The notes beneath the pieces are model-generated. The model was given only the letters and a program-made list of their open reading frames with translations. It had not been told where the DNA came from and ran no database searches. The position numbers were made by a program, and so were the translations under genes. DNA of 64,000 nucleotides from Planctomycetaceae bacterium (lineage in GTDB: Bacteria > Planctomycetota > UBA1135 > GCA-002686595), in the NCBI GenBank assembly GCA_016125265.1, contig WGMC01000003.1, positions 1-64,000 of the forward strand, in the 5' to 3' direction. Positions 1 through 8,594 of this stretch are shown one piece after another; positions within the stretch are counted from its first letter, which is position 1, and each line of letters opens with the position of its first letter.

Positions 1-432
1 CGTAGCCTGGGGCAACGCCCCAGGTTGGTCGGTGATCGGAAACAAGGGCTGAAAGCCCGCTCCATCGCAACGTGCCAACGGCATGGGCCGGGCCTTCAGT
101 CTGGGCCGGTTCTATCCCAATACCTGGGGCGTTGCCCCAGGCTACTATTGGACGGGGCGTTGCCCCGTTCGGACGGTCGTACGTCGAAGGGGTTGCAACG
201 ACGCTGCGCGTTGCGCGTTGCGGAGTCTTCTGGAGCGCCAACGGCGCGCCCGATCGTAGCCTTGGGCAACGCCCCAGGTTCGTCGGGAGAGCGTTGCAAG
301 GGCTGAAAGCCCGCTCCATCGCAACGTGCCAACGGCATGGGCCGGGCCTTCAGACGGACGGGGCGTCGACCCGTGCACGCGCGACGGCCCAAGGTCCAGC
401 CCAGCTTCTTCGGGGCGTTGCGAACGGGCCGG
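1..432. repeat. Intergenic block of dispersed hairpin repeats
   Basis: No gene is supported here. The stretch contains several perfect or near-perfect short hairpins: CCTGGGGCAACGCCCCAGG at 6-24, CCTGGGGC/GTT/GCCCCAGG at 123-141, ACGGGGC/GTT/GCCCCGT at 152-168, and a one-mismatch copy at 260-278. A 57-nt unit containing the hairpin GGGCTGAAAGCCC occurs twice without mismatch, at 43-99 and 297-353. The same modules recur at about 27111-27190, so this is a dispersed non-coding repeat family rather than a local duplication. All frames through it give low-complexity shadow translations. About 354-432 holds nothing I recognise. Confidence 0.75.
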
Positions 433-1014
433 TCAGCGGCGCGACGCGACGTATTCGCGTGCGCGCTGCTCGAGTGCCGGCGCGCGCAGCCCGATGGTCT
501 TGGCCTCGGTCACGGCCTGCTCGAGGTCGACGCCGAGGTCGAGGGTGCGGTAAACGATCCACACCGCGCCGACGCGGTTGGCGGAACCGCAGTGCACGAG
601 CAGGGGCCGCGGCATTTCCGCCAGCGCGACACGCGCGCGGTCGAACACGTCGTCGGTCAGCTCTTCGGCGCTGGCAAAACCGACGATCGTGCGCGGCACA
701 CCCAGCTCGGCCAGCAGCGCGCCCTCGTCGTAGCCGCGGTCCTCGCCCTCCGGGCGGAAATCGAGCACACAGCGCACCCCATCCGCTTGCGCCTGGTTCA
801 GGTCCGACGCCTGGGGTTGGCTGGCCAGGTAGAGATCCCCGAAGCGGTGCACCTTGGCGGTGGCTTTCCACGGGACGGGTTCGAGCGTCGCCTCCCGCAC
901 CGCCGGCGCCACAGGGGCGTGGGCGGGAGTCGGCTCGGGCGCCTCGGAGCGGGGCGCGGAGCAGGCAATGGCCGACGCGAGGAGGATGACCAATGCGGGA
1001 ACTGTGTGCTTCAT
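433..1014 (-). CDS. Lipoprotein with DUF442/tyrosine-phosphatase-like domain
   Basis: The 193-residue product starts with a lipoprotein signal peptide (lipobox SAIAC, Cys18) and a Pro/Ala/Glu-rich linker to about residue 50. The remaining 140 residues resemble the DUF442 branch of dual-specificity phosphatases. Residues 141-147 read HCGSANR, a CX4R P-loop as in that branch, where classical phosphatases have CX5R. The preceding LDFRPEGED segment fits the upstream substrate-loop region. It is probably anchored in the cell envelope and acts on phosphorylated substrates, but the substrate is unknown. A longer in-frame reading upstream is rejected because the lipoprotein signal begins at this ATG and a TAGGAT box lies 8 nt before it. 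The gene is divergent from the LtaS-like gene. Confidence 0.78.
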   Translation of the reverse strand: MKHTVPALVILLASAIACSAPRSEAPEPTPAHAPVAPAVREATLEPVPWKATAKVHRFGDLYLASQPQASDLNQAQADGVRCVLDFRPEGEDRGYDEGALLAELGVPRTIVGFASAEELTDDVFDRARVALAEMPRPLLVHCGSANRVGAVWIVYRTLDLGVDLEQAVTEAKTIGLRAPALEQRAREYVASRR

Positions 1015-1022
1015 GGCGGCGC

Positions 1023-1028
1023 ATCCTA
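1023..1028 (-). promoter_or_regulatory. -10-like box TAGGAT, probably leaderless start
   Basis: TAGGAT on the minus strand ends 8 nt before the ATG at 1014, with no Shine-Dalgarno sequence between. It matches the same arrangement at many genes in this window. No clear -35 element is visible. Confidence 0.5.
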
Positions 1029-1292
1029 GACCGGAGTTCGCCGCACTATTGCGGCGCTCTTCGCCCTGGGAACGCGTTTTTCGCGCAACCGCCGCCCCGG
1101 GAGCGCGGTCCAGGGGTGGCTGGGCGGGGGATGGTGGGCCGAGAGAACGCGCGGCGCGGCGGTGGCGCAGCGCTGGACTGGTAGGCGGTGCCAGTCGGCA
1201 GGGCCAGGCTCGCCCGTGTCGCTTCGCGGCGCGCCCGGTGACCGAGTTGTCATCCACCGGGGCGATCCGAAGCGCCCACACTTCCAAGTCCG

Positions 1293-3302
1293 ATGTGCAC
1301 AACCCCTTCCGCACGCAGGGCTTGGGCGGCGATGCGCCCGCTCGGCCCTCTGCTACTCCCCTTTGGTCTTGTCTTCGCGCTCGTTCTGGTCTTCGCGGCC
1401 AGCCGTTTCGTGCTCGCCGCCATGCACCGCGGTTCGATCGCAGAAGTGCCGCGATGGGGCATGGCCTTCGTCCACGGGCTGCGCATCGACGTAAGCACGG
1501 CCTGTTACTTGGCCGCGCCGCTGCTGTTGGCGGCGCTGGGCCTGCGCGGCCGGGCGCGCAGCAGACTGCGGCTCCCGATCGTCGGGTATGCGGCGATGGT
1601 GTTCGCTCTCGCCGTGGCGTTGGAGTTCGTCACGCCCGCCCACATCGACGAGTACGGCGGCAGACCCGGTCGGCTCTTCGTGCAGATCGAGAACCACACG
1701 GTCGAGCTCTACCGCACGTTGCTGACGGCCTACACCGTTCCGATCGCACTGCTCGTCGCGATCGCGGGTGGCGCCGCTTGGGTGGCCACACGCTCGGCCG
1801 GGAGGGCCTGGGACCAGGCAGCAGATTGGGGCTGGCGACGGCGTCTTTTGGCGCTGCTGCTGGCGGCACCCCTGCTGTTCCTCGGAGCGCGCGGGACCCT
1901 GAACCACCGGCCACTCAACGCGTCCTGTGCCTCATTCTCGAACAACTACCTCTGCAACCAGCTCGGGCTCAACTCCCTCTACTCGGCGGCGTTTGCGCTC
2001 TATTCGGCCAAGGACGAGTGTCCGCCCGCGCGATTGTACGGCGACATGGAAGAGGCCGAGATGATCCTGCGGGTGCAACGCGCGGCGGGTCTTCCCGAGG
2101 GCGGCGCGAAGGCGGCGGGTGGCGAGTTCGCGCATTCCCAGGCCAATCGGCTGCAACTTCGAAAACCACGGAACCTCGTCATCCTGCTCGAGGAGAGTTT
2201 GGGTGCGGCGTGGACCGGGGTACTCGGCGGGACGGACCTGACACCGGAGTTCGACGAACTCTGCGGCGAGGGGGTGCTCTTGACCCGCCTTCATGCCACG
2301 GGCACCCGCACGGTGCGCGGCATCGAGGCCGTCGTCTCCGGCTTTCTGCCGACACCCGGGCGCAGCGTCGTGAAGTTGCCCGGTTCGCAGCGAAACTTCT
2401 TCACGCTCGCGGCCCTGTTGAAGGAGCACGGCTACGCCACCGACTTCGTGTACGGGGGAGAGAGCCACTTCGACAACATGCGCTCGTTCTTCCTCGGCAA
2501 CGGTTTCGACGTTGCCTTGGACCAGAACCAGTTCGCAGGGGCCGAGTTCCATGGAACCTGGGGCGTGGGCGATGTCGACTTGATGCGCGAGGCGAACCGG
2601 CGCTTCGCCGCGCACGGGGACAAACCCTTCTTCGGCTTGGTGCTGTCGACTTCCAACCATTCGCCGTTCGAGTTCCCCGAGGGAGCTCTAGCCGAGGGCC
2701 GGCCGAAACCCGGAACGCGGGAGGGCGCGGTCGCCTACGCCGACGTCGCGATCGGCGAGTTCTTCCGCCTCGCTCGGCGCGAAGCGTACTTCGAAGACAC
2801 CGTGTTCCTGGTGGTGGCGGACCACGACACCAGGGCCTTTGGCGCGGACCTGGTGCCCTTGGAGCGGTTCCACATTCCCGGGCTTCTGCTGGCGCCTGGG
2901 CTTGCGCCCGCGAGGCTCGACACCCTCGCGAGCCAGATCGATCTCGCGCCCACCGCATTGGGGCTGATGGGGCTCGGCACCCGCCATCCGATGATTGGCC
3001 GCGACCTGTTGGACGGAGCGGTGGATCGACTGGGTCGCGCGGTCCTGCAGTACGAAGACCAACACGTCTACTGGGTGGGGGATCGCCTGATCGTGCACCG
3101 ACCCTCGAAACGCGTGCAGCAGTTTCGGGTGGACGGAGGCGGGCTCTTCGAGGAAGCCGTCGACGGTGAGTTTGCGCGCGACGCCCTCGCCCACGCGCTG
3201 CTGCCTTTTTGGCTCTACGACCGCGGCGCCTACTCCCACGTGCCGGCGGCGTGGACGGCGGTCGACGGCAAGGCGCCGCTTGCCCGCGTGGTCAGTCGGT
3301 AG
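1293..3302 (+). CDS. LTA synthase family membrane sulfatase-fold enzyme
   Basis: The 669-residue protein has about five hydrophobic N-terminal segments (roughly residues 15-205) followed by a large extracytoplasmic sulfatase/alkaline-phosphatase-fold domain (about 285-600). Family landmarks are visible: LVILLEES for the first metal ligand, the TGTRTVRGIE region holding the catalytic Thr, and VADHDT for the Asp-His metal pair. Relatives transfer phosphoglycerol or a similar alcohol-phosphate from lipid to envelope glycans. In a Gram-negative-type cell the product is more likely a modified periplasmic glucan or surface glycan than lipoteichoic acid. The start is uncertain: ATG at 1332 (14 residues later) sits directly before the first membrane segment, and neither start has a strong ribosome site. 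Confidence 0.85.
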   Translation: MCTTPSARRAWAAMRPLGPLLLPFGLVFALVLVFAASRFVLAAMHRGSIAEVPRWGMAFVHGLRIDVSTACYLAAPLLLAALGLRGRARSRLRLPIVGYAAMVFALAVALEFVTPAHIDEYGGRPGRLFVQIENHTVELYRTLLTAYTVPIALLVAIAGGAAWVATRSAGRAWDQAADWGWRRRLLALLLAAPLLFLGARGTLNHRPLNASCASFSNNYLCNQLGLNSLYSAAFALYSAKDECPPARLYGDMEEAEMILRVQRAAGLPEGGAKAAGGEFAHSQANRLQLRKPRNLVILLEESLGAAWTGVLGGTDLTPEFDELCGEGVLLTRLHATGTRTVRGIEAVVSGFLPTPGRSVVKLPGSQRNFFTLAALLKEHGYATDFVYGGESHFDNMRSFFLGNGFDVALDQNQFAGAEFHGTWGVGDVDLMREANRRFAAHGDKPFFGLVLSTSNHSPFEFPEGALAEGRPKPGTREGAVAYADVAIGEFFRLARREAYFEDTVFLVVADHDTRAFGADLVPLERFHIPGLLLAPGLAPARLDTLASQIDLAPTALGLMGLGTRHPMIGRDLLDGAVDRLGRAVLQYEDQHVYWVGDRLIVHRPSKRVQQFRVDGGGLFEEAVDGEFARDALAHALLPFWLYDRGAYSHVPAAWTAVDGKAPLARVVSR

Positions 3303-3423
3303 GCCCCAAACGGCCTTCACGGGCGCGCGCCCTCCCGCCCGGCGGACGCGGCCCATCCCACCCGGGCGGGGCCGGGGTGCGGCGCCAGGGGCCTCGGGGT
3401 CGTCACGGTGGGGATCCAGAGGC

Positions 3424-3429
3424 TAGGCT
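3424..3429 (+). promoter_or_regulatory. -10-like box TAGGCT
   Basis: TAGGCT lies 21 nt before the ATG at 3451. A TTG at 3430 would directly abut the box and so would lie upstream of the expected transcription start. This argues for the ATG as the real start of the methyltransferase. Confidence 0.45.
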
Positions 3430-3450
3430 TTGGCGCCGCTGCTCCCGCCC

Positions 3451-4263
3451 ATGACCTCCGCCCCGCCCCAAACAGGCCCCCGCGCCGCCGATGCCGGACA
3501 CGGCGCGGCGAACCGCCAGAGCCAGATCGACCTGCACCGGGACCTGGCGCCGCGCTACGCGTACCGCTACGGCTTCGAGTTCTCGCGCCTGTTCCAGGAG
3601 GACTGGCACGGGGAGATGATCTCGCACGTGCCCAAGGGCGCGCGGCTCTTGCTCGACATCGGTTGTGGCACCGGCTTCTTCCTCGCGGAACTCGCCGAGC
3701 ACCATCCGGGCGCCGTGGGGCTCGACATCAGCCACGACATGCTGAAGGTTTCGGACCAGTACGTGCCCAACGCGCGGCTGGTTACCGGCGATGCCGAACG
3801 CCTGCCGTTCGTGGACGGCGGTTTCGACGTCGTGTTCTGCAAGGGCAGCCTGCACCACACCCGCGATCACGTCGCGTTCCTGGCGGAGTGTGGGCGAATG
3901 CTCGGGCCCACGGGTGTGCTCATCATGAGCGAGCCCTGCAACGACAATCCGCTGATCCGGTTGGCGCGCAAGATCCTCTACAAGAAGTCCAAACACTTCG
4001 ACGAGGGCGACGAGGGGTTCACGCGCCGCGGCATCGTGTCGCTGACCGAGCGCGCGGGATTCGAGGTCACGCTTGTCAAGAAGTACGGTGTGTTCGCCTA
4101 CGTGTTCGCGGGTTTCCCCGACCACCTGGGGATCCTGCGCTTCGTGCCCGGCAACGCCTGGATCACTCGTTTCCTGATTGGCTTCGACCGGGTGCTCTGC
4201 GCGATCCCCGGCCTTTCGATCCTGGGGTTCCACATCGTCGTCGTGGGCCGCCCGCGCGCGTAG
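3451..4263 (+). CDS. Class I SAM-dependent methyltransferase
   Basis: The 270-residue protein has a Methyltransf_11-type Rossmann core. Motif I is LLLDIGCGTGFF (about residues 65-76), the acidic end of strand 2 is VGLDIS, and GDAERLPF followed by FDVVFCKGSLHH gives the motif II/III region. After the core come a segment rich in basic residues (KILYKKSK) and a C-terminal part with hydrophobic stretches that could form a membrane-associated lid. The substrate cannot be read from the sequence; relatives act on small molecules, quinones or lipids. The gene is followed after 14 nt by a GNAT acetyltransferase with its own ribosome site, so the two are probably co-transcribed. ATG is chosen over an upstream TTG because of the promoter-like box. 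Confidence 0.85.
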   Translation: MTSAPPQTGPRAADAGHGAANRQSQIDLHRDLAPRYAYRYGFEFSRLFQEDWHGEMISHVPKGARLLLDIGCGTGFFLAELAEHHPGAVGLDISHDMLKVSDQYVPNARLVTGDAERLPFVDGGFDVVFCKGSLHHTRDHVAFLAECGRMLGPTGVLIMSEPCNDNPLIRLARKILYKKSKHFDEGDEGFTRRGIVSLTERAGFEVTLVKKYGVFAYVFAGFPDHLGILRFVPGNAWITRFLIGFDRVLCAIPGLSILGFHIVVVGRPRA

Positions 4264-4277
4264 GGCAGGGAGTTGCC

Positions 4278-4820
4278 ATGTCCGAGTCGTCGGCGGAGAT
4301 CGAGGTGCTCGGCACGTCGCCCGGAGAGGCGGACGTCGAGCGCTTGGTCGACTTGGTGCTCGAGACGGTGCGCTCGGATGCCGCCATCGGCTTCCTCGAG
4401 ACTGCGACCCGCGCGGACGTGCGGGCGTACTGGCGCGGGGTGTTGGCGGCGGCACACCCGAACACGCTGCTTTTCGTCGCGCGGCGCGGCGCCGCGATCG
4501 TCGGGACCGTGCAGGTGCAGCCCGCCCGCGCGCAGAACCAGCCCCACCGCGCCGAAATCGCCAAGTTGATGGTGCACCCAACCGCGCGACGGACTGGGCT
4601 CGGCCGCGCGCTGATGGAAGCGGCGGAAGCCGGTGCGCGTCGGATCGGATTGACGCTGATCACCCTGGACACGCGGGCCGGGGACACCGCGGAGAACCTC
4701 TACCAAAGTCTCGGTTGGACGCGGTTGGGCTCGATTCCCGACTACGCGCTGGATCCCGACGGCCGCACGCTGCACGGCACGGCGGTGTATTACAAGCTGC
4801 TGGAGCGCGACGTCGGATAG
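4278..4820 (+). CDS. GNAT family N-acetyltransferase
   Basis: The 180-residue product has the GNAT fold. The strand/helix unit AEIAKLMVHPTARRTGLGRALMEA carries the acetyl-CoA pyrophosphate loop (R-x-x-G-x-G/A pattern, RRTGLG) at about residues 95-118. LTLITLDTRAGDTAENLYQSLGW is the usual C-terminal beta5/alpha4 region of these enzymes. Length is normal. The acceptor is unknown; small amines, amino acids or antibiotics are possible. The ATG has an AGGGAG site about 8 nt upstream and lies 14 nt after the methyltransferase stop, which fits a two-gene operon. Confidence 0.87.
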   Translation: MSESSAEIEVLGTSPGEADVERLVDLVLETVRSDAAIGFLETATRADVRAYWRGVLAAAHPNTLLFVARRGAAIVGTVQVQPARAQNQPHRAEIAKLMVHPTARRTGLGRALMEAAEAGARRIGLTLITLDTRAGDTAENLYQSLGWTRLGSIPDYALDPDGRTLHGTAVYYKLLERDVG

Positions 4821-4870
4821 TCGCGCTCCGCCGCTGCAGTGCCGCTAGGCGACGGGCCAGGCGGCGCGTT

Positions 4871-5518
4871 TCAGACGAGGGGCTGACTGAGCTCTTCCTG
4901 CTCGAAGGTGCGCTGCACCGCCGGTCGGGCCAGCACGCGGCGAAGGTGCGCGCCGAGCAGGGGCAAGTTGCGGGCCGGGCGCTCGAAGTTGCGTGTCCAG
5001 CGCCCCAACATCAGCACGTAGGGATCGACCGCCGTGTACTGCTGGCCCAGGATCCACGGGCCGCCGCTCTTTTGGAGTTGCGCTTCGAGTTGGTCCAACA
5101 TCGGACCGATGCGCACCTGGGCGTGCTCTTGGATCGACGCCTGGCCCGCCGTGTCCGAAGCCGGCCCGAAGTGTTCCGGGTGGAAGTACGTGATCAAGGC
5201 GCTCTGCAGGGTGTTCGTCAACCACACGAGCCACTTGTAGAAGTGAGCCCGTTCCGCACTCCCCACTGCGGGCGCCAGGCCGGCCTTCGGGTGGGTATCA
5301 CAAAGGTGCAGGCAGATCGCCGCCGTTTCGTAGAGCACCAAGTCACCGTCCACCAGGACCGGCACGAGCCCGTTCGGGTTGAGCGCGCGGAAGGCCGGTT
5401 GGTGCTGCTCCCCGTTCTTTCGGTCCACGGGCCGCAGCTCGTAGGGGACGCCCAGTTCCTCGAGCAGCATGTGGGGGGTGAGACTGGCGTTGCCGGGTCC
5501 GTAGTAGAGCGTGAACAT
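4871..5518 (-). CDS. Glutathione S-transferase family protein
   Basis: The 215-residue protein is a full-length cytosolic-type GST. The N-terminal thioredoxin-like domain (residues 1-80) starts MFTLYYGPGNASLTPHM, with Ser12 at the usual beta-class-like catalytic position. It contains NPNGLVPVLVDGD with the cis-Pro and LYETAAIC, the glutathione gamma-glutamyl site. The C-terminal all-helical domain (about 90-210) includes the conserved N-capping region YTAVDPYVL. It probably conjugates or reduces electrophiles with glutathione or a similar thiol in the cytoplasm; the substrate is unknown. It lies 71 nt downstream of yaeQ on the same strand. Confidence 0.9.
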   Translation of the reverse strand: MFTLYYGPGNASLTPHMLLEELGVPYELRPVDRKNGEQHQPAFRALNPNGLVPVLVDGDLVLYETAAICLHLCDTHPKAGLAPAVGSAERAHFYKWLVWLTNTLQSALITYFHPEHFGPASDTAGQASIQEHAQVRIGPMLDQLEAQLQKSGGPWILGQQYTAVDPYVLMLGRWTRNFERPARNLPLLGAHLRRVLARPAVQRTFEQEELSQPLV

Positions 5519-5589
5519 GGTCGTGGGATCGGTGGAGGAAGAATGGGAGGCGAACTGACGGGTGGCACCGCGATCGTGCGCCGTTCGGC

Positions 5590-6138
5590 CTAACTCTCGG
5601 CCAGCGGAACGGGGCTGATCGCAGTGTCGAAAGTGCGCTCGCCGACGGTCGTGTAGAGGTGCCCGTCGCCGACCGACAGGGTCCAGCGGTTGGTGCGGTC
5701 GAGCGTCGCCTCCAGGTCCGCCAGGAAGGTCCGCGGGAACGCGGTCACGAGCAGGGCTTCCGACCGGTGGATACGGACGCCAGCCACGGACGTGCGCAGA
5801 AGATCGAGTCGTCGGTCCGTGTACAGCACCACCCGCGCGGTCGCTTTCGAGGCACGGTGGAGTCGCTCACCGGATGGTGCGCCCACGTCGATCCACACGA
5901 GGCGCTGGCCGGTCAGATCCCAGACCGACAGGGCCGGTTCTTCGTTGTCGCTCACGCCGCCCTTCGAGAACTGGATGCCCTCCGCCCACTCGAGGCAGTA
6001 GGCCAGCACACGCACCAGCAGGAAGGACGCGCTTTCGGACGAATGGCGCGCCACACGCAGGTCCAGTTCCTCGTACACCCCGCGGTCGCTGTCCGCGAGG
6101 GAGATCTCGAACCGATGCATCGTCGCGCCCGTCGCCAC
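5590..6138 (-). CDS. yaeQ: YaeQ family protein
   Basis: The 182-residue protein matches the YaeQ family along its length. The start MATGATMHRFEISLADSDRG and the motif LVRVLAYCLEWAEGIQFSKG are typical, as are the acidic and aromatic residues of the PD-(D/E)XK-like core (EEPALSVWDLTGQRLVWIDVG). The family has a restriction-endonuclease-like fold, but its activity is not established; early links to transcription antitermination are weak. The start is GTG. It is supported by TAGACT ending 6 nt upstream, which leaves no room for a leader, and by the match to the family's N-terminus. An ATG six codons in is the alternative. Confidence 0.9.
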   Translation of the reverse strand: MATGATMHRFEISLADSDRGVYEELDLRVARHSSESASFLLVRVLAYCLEWAEGIQFSKGGVSDNEEPALSVWDLTGQRLVWIDVGAPSGERLHRASKATARVVLYTDRRLDLLRTSVAGVRIHRSEALLVTAFPRTFLADLEATLDRTNRWTLSVGDGHLYTTVGERTFDTAISPVPLAES

Positions 6139-6144
6139 GGGGAC

Positions 6145-6150
6145 AGTCTA
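6145..6150 (-). promoter_or_regulatory. -10-like box TAGACT, leaderless GTG start
   Basis: TAGACT on the minus strand ends 6 nt before the GTG of yaeQ (6138). With the usual distance from a -10 box to the transcription start, the mRNA would begin at or next to the start codon. Confidence 0.5.
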
Positions 6151-6368
6151 CGGGCCAACCGAGTCGCGTCGTCGGTGGTCTCGGACGAGGAGTCCAACGG
6201 GTCGCGCGACCACCACCCCCGTCCGCGACCGTCTGCGTCGCCCGGTCTCCGGATTCCGGGGCGTCGTCCACGTGCCGGCCGTCCGTCAGCGCTCGCCGGC
6301 CAAACCGGGGCCGCCCAGGCCTGGTCCCTCGGCGCGGGCACTCCCTGGCTGGACCTTGGGGGAGGGGG

Positions 6369-6374
6369 TAGGCT
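6369..6374 (+). promoter_or_regulatory. -10-like box TAGGCT, leaderless GTG start
   Basis: TAGGCT ends 7 nt before the GTG at 6382, the start chosen for the DegT aminotransferase. There is no Shine-Dalgarno sequence, and the 230 bases between this box and yaeQ show nothing else I can name. Confidence 0.5.
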
Positions 6375-6381
6375 TTTCGCT

Positions 6382-7545
6382 GTGCAGAGTTGGCGTTCCG
6401 GGCGTTCCGCTGGCGATGGTCCGCGGCAACTCTTTGTCACCCGCCCCGCACTGCCGCCCCTCCAGGAGCTACTGCCCCTCCTGGAACAAATTTGGTCGAG
6501 CCGGATGCTCACCAACGGCGGGCCCCTGATGCAGCGCTTCGAAGTGGCGCTCGCCGACCATCTGGGTGTGCCGCACGTGTCGACGGTGGCCAACGCCACA
6601 CTGGGTCTGGTCTTGGCGCTCCAACAACACGGCGTCCAGTGCCACGAAGTCATCACGACGCCGTTCTCGTTCATTGCGACGGGCCACTCGGTGCTTTGGG
6701 CCGGAGCCACGCCGGTGTTTGCCGACATCGAGCGGCACACGCTGGGCTTGGATCCAGAGGCGGTCGAGCGCGCCATCACGCCGAGGACCAAGGCCATCCT
6801 CGCCGTGCACTGTTACGGCTTCGCGTGCGATGTGGTCGGCCTCGGCCAGGTCGCGGAACGGCACGGTCTCCCGTTGGTCTACGACGCGGCCCACGCGTTC
6901 GGTGTGCGCATCGCCGGCCAGAGTGTTCTCGACCACGGGCACACGTCCGTGCTTTCCTTCCACGCCACCAAGGTCTTCAACACATTCGAGGGCGGCGCCG
7001 TGGTCTCGCGAAGCTCCGCCGCAAAACTCGAAATGGACCGCCTGATCAACTACGGCATCGTCGACGACATGCACGTGGAATCGCTCGGCATGAACGCCAA
7101 GGCCAGCGAGTTCACGGCGGCGCTCGGTTTGGTGCAGTTGGAGCACGTCGGCGAATACCTGGAGCGGCGTCGCCAAGTCGATGGACGCTACCGCGATCTG
7201 CTGGACGGCATCCCCGGTTTGGTGTGCCTCGCGCCGCCCGCCGGCCAAGGGCACAACTACTACAACTTCCCGATCCTCGTGGACCCGCGTTTCGGATTGA
7301 GCCGCGACCAACTTTTTGCCGAACTGCGCGCGCGCGGCGTGCACGCGCGCCGCTACTTCTACCCGTTGATCGGCCACTTCCCGATGTACCGGCAGTTCTC
7401 CTCCGCGGACCCCGCGCGTACACCGGTGGCCGCGGAGATCGCCGAGCGTGTGTTGTGCCTGCCGATGTTTCCCGACCTCGAAGAGCAGGAGCAGATCGGC
7501 ATCGCCGACACCATCCGGGCCGCGTTCGCCCGCGCCGCGCCATGA
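6382..7545 (+). CDS. DegT/DnrJ/EryC1/StrS sugar aminotransferase
   Basis: The 387-residue PLP enzyme transfers an amino group to a nucleotide-linked keto-sugar during surface-glycan synthesis. The diagnostic N-terminal pattern RPALPP...MLTNGGPLMQRFE is present. Further landmarks are the ITTPFSFIAT cofactor region, YDAAHAFG with the PLP-binding Asp, and SFHATKVFNTFEGGA with the Schiff-base Lys. The HATK form resembles 4-amino-4,6-dideoxyhexose (VioA/FdtB-like) enzymes, though the exact sugar is not provable. The family pattern starts well upstream of the first ATG (6505), so a GTG at 6382 is chosen; a TAGGCT box 7 nt before it agrees. It overlaps the next gene by 4 nt (ATGA), forming a three-gene glycan operon. 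Confidence 0.9.
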   Translation: MQSWRSGRSAGDGPRQLFVTRPALPPLQELLPLLEQIWSSRMLTNGGPLMQRFEVALADHLGVPHVSTVANATLGLVLALQQHGVQCHEVITTPFSFIATGHSVLWAGATPVFADIERHTLGLDPEAVERAITPRTKAILAVHCYGFACDVVGLGQVAERHGLPLVYDAAHAFGVRIAGQSVLDHGHTSVLSFHATKVFNTFEGGAVVSRSSAAKLEMDRLINYGIVDDMHVESLGMNAKASEFTAALGLVQLEHVGEYLERRRQVDGRYRDLLDGIPGLVCLAPPAGQGHNYYNFPILVDPRFGLSRDQLFAELRARGVHARRYFYPLIGHFPMYRQFSSADPARTPVAAEIAERVLCLPMFPDLEEQEQIGIADTIRAAFARAAP

Positions 7546-8594
7546 ACTGGAACTGGCCCCGCGTGCGCCGCACCGCGCGGCGGATCCTGTCGAGGCGGCA
7601 CGTTGCGCTCGAGGAAATGGCCACGGAAGTGGTCGAGCTCGCGTCCGGCGAGACCGTGACGATCCCGCCGGCCGTACACATGCCCGAGTCCCTGGAACGT
7701 GTGCAGAAGCTCTCGCCCTGGCGTGACTGGACGACCGAGCGGCTCTTGATCGAAGGTGGACGGCAACAACACGCGGCGTGCCTCCGGTACCGGGTTCGCG
7801 ACGCGCAGTTGGTCGGTGCCTACCTCTACCGCGGCGCCGCTCGGGAACAAGTTGGCTACGCGCCCGAGTCGTGGCGCGCCGCGGGCCCCGCGGAATACCT
7901 GGCCGAGGCTCATCTGATGAGCAACTTTGCGGGCAGTCGCTTCTTCGGCAACTACCTCTTGGACGAGTTCCCGCGCCAACTCCTGGTCGAGAGCCCCGCG
8001 CCTCGCATTCGCGCGCTCGGCAAACAGTTCGAGCACGAGGCGGGTTACCGCGAACTGCTCGGGCTGGAGGCCCCGCGGCACGTGCCTTGGGCGCGCATCG
8101 GCGAACTGACCATCTACGTGGACTACGGCCAGAATCGGTCGAAGGAGCAGCGCTTTCGCGAGCTGCGCACGCGCATGCGCCGGTCGCTCGGCGGCCGCGG
8201 TGCACGGGGCCGCACCGTGTTCTTGGACCGCGGGGAGACCGGTGAGCGCCGCACCATCGCCAACCAAACCGAACTGGAGGCATTCCTTGCCGCGCAAGGG
8301 GTCGACATCGTGACGCCGTCGCAACTCAGCACCGAGGATGTGGCCCGGCGGACACTCGACGCCGCGCTCGTGATCAGCGTGGAAGGCAGCCATTTGAGCC
8401 ACGTGATCTACACGGTCGCCGACGGTGGCACGCTCCTGGTGTTGCAGCCCCCGGATCGTTTTGCGATGGCGTACAAGGAGTTCACGGATCGCATGGGACT
8501 TGGGTTCGCGTTCCTCGTGGGGCAAGCCGGCGCCGAGGGCTGGTCGGTTCCGTTGCACGAGTTGGGTCGGCTGATGGACGAGGTTCTCCGTTGA
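7542..8594 (+). CDS. GT61-like glycosyltransferase (DUF563 type)
   Basis: The 350-residue protein has no signal peptide. Its C-terminal half resembles glycosyltransferase family 61/DUF563. A Rossmann-like segment carries GRTVFLDRGETGERRTIANQ, then VDIVTPSQLS, then LVISVEGSHLSHVIYTVADGG, the equivalent of the family's G-x-H-G-A/S acceptor-donor loop. The N-terminal 150 residues are less conserved but contain aromatic and basic patches typical of these enzymes. It probably adds a sugar to a lipid-linked or surface glycan. Its ATG overlaps the aminotransferase stop and its own stop overlaps the next start, so translation is coupled across all three genes. Family assignment is moderate; the operon context supports a glycan role. 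Confidence 0.65.
   Translation: MNWNWPRVRRTARRILSRRHVALEEMATEVVELASGETVTIPPAVHMPESLERVQKLSPWRDWTTERLLIEGGRQQHAACLRYRVRDAQLVGAYLYRGAAREQVGYAPESWRAAGPAEYLAEAHLMSNFAGSRFFGNYLLDEFPRQLLVESPAPRIRALGKQFEHEAGYRELLGLEAPRHVPWARIGELTIYVDYGQNRSKEQRFRELRTRMRRSLGGRGARGRTVFLDRGETGERRTIANQTELEAFLAAQGVDIVTPSQLSTEDVARRTLDAALVISVEGSHLSHVIYTVADGGTLLVLQPPDRFAMAYKEFTDRMGLGFAFLVGQAGAEGWSVPLHELGRLMDEVLR

Noticed and set aside
25-1029. Long open frames across the 5' repeat block on both strands
   Set aside because: They are Arg/Pro/Ala-rich shadow translations of GC-rich repeats and of the phosphatase-like gene; no start site, conserved motif or codon pattern supports them.
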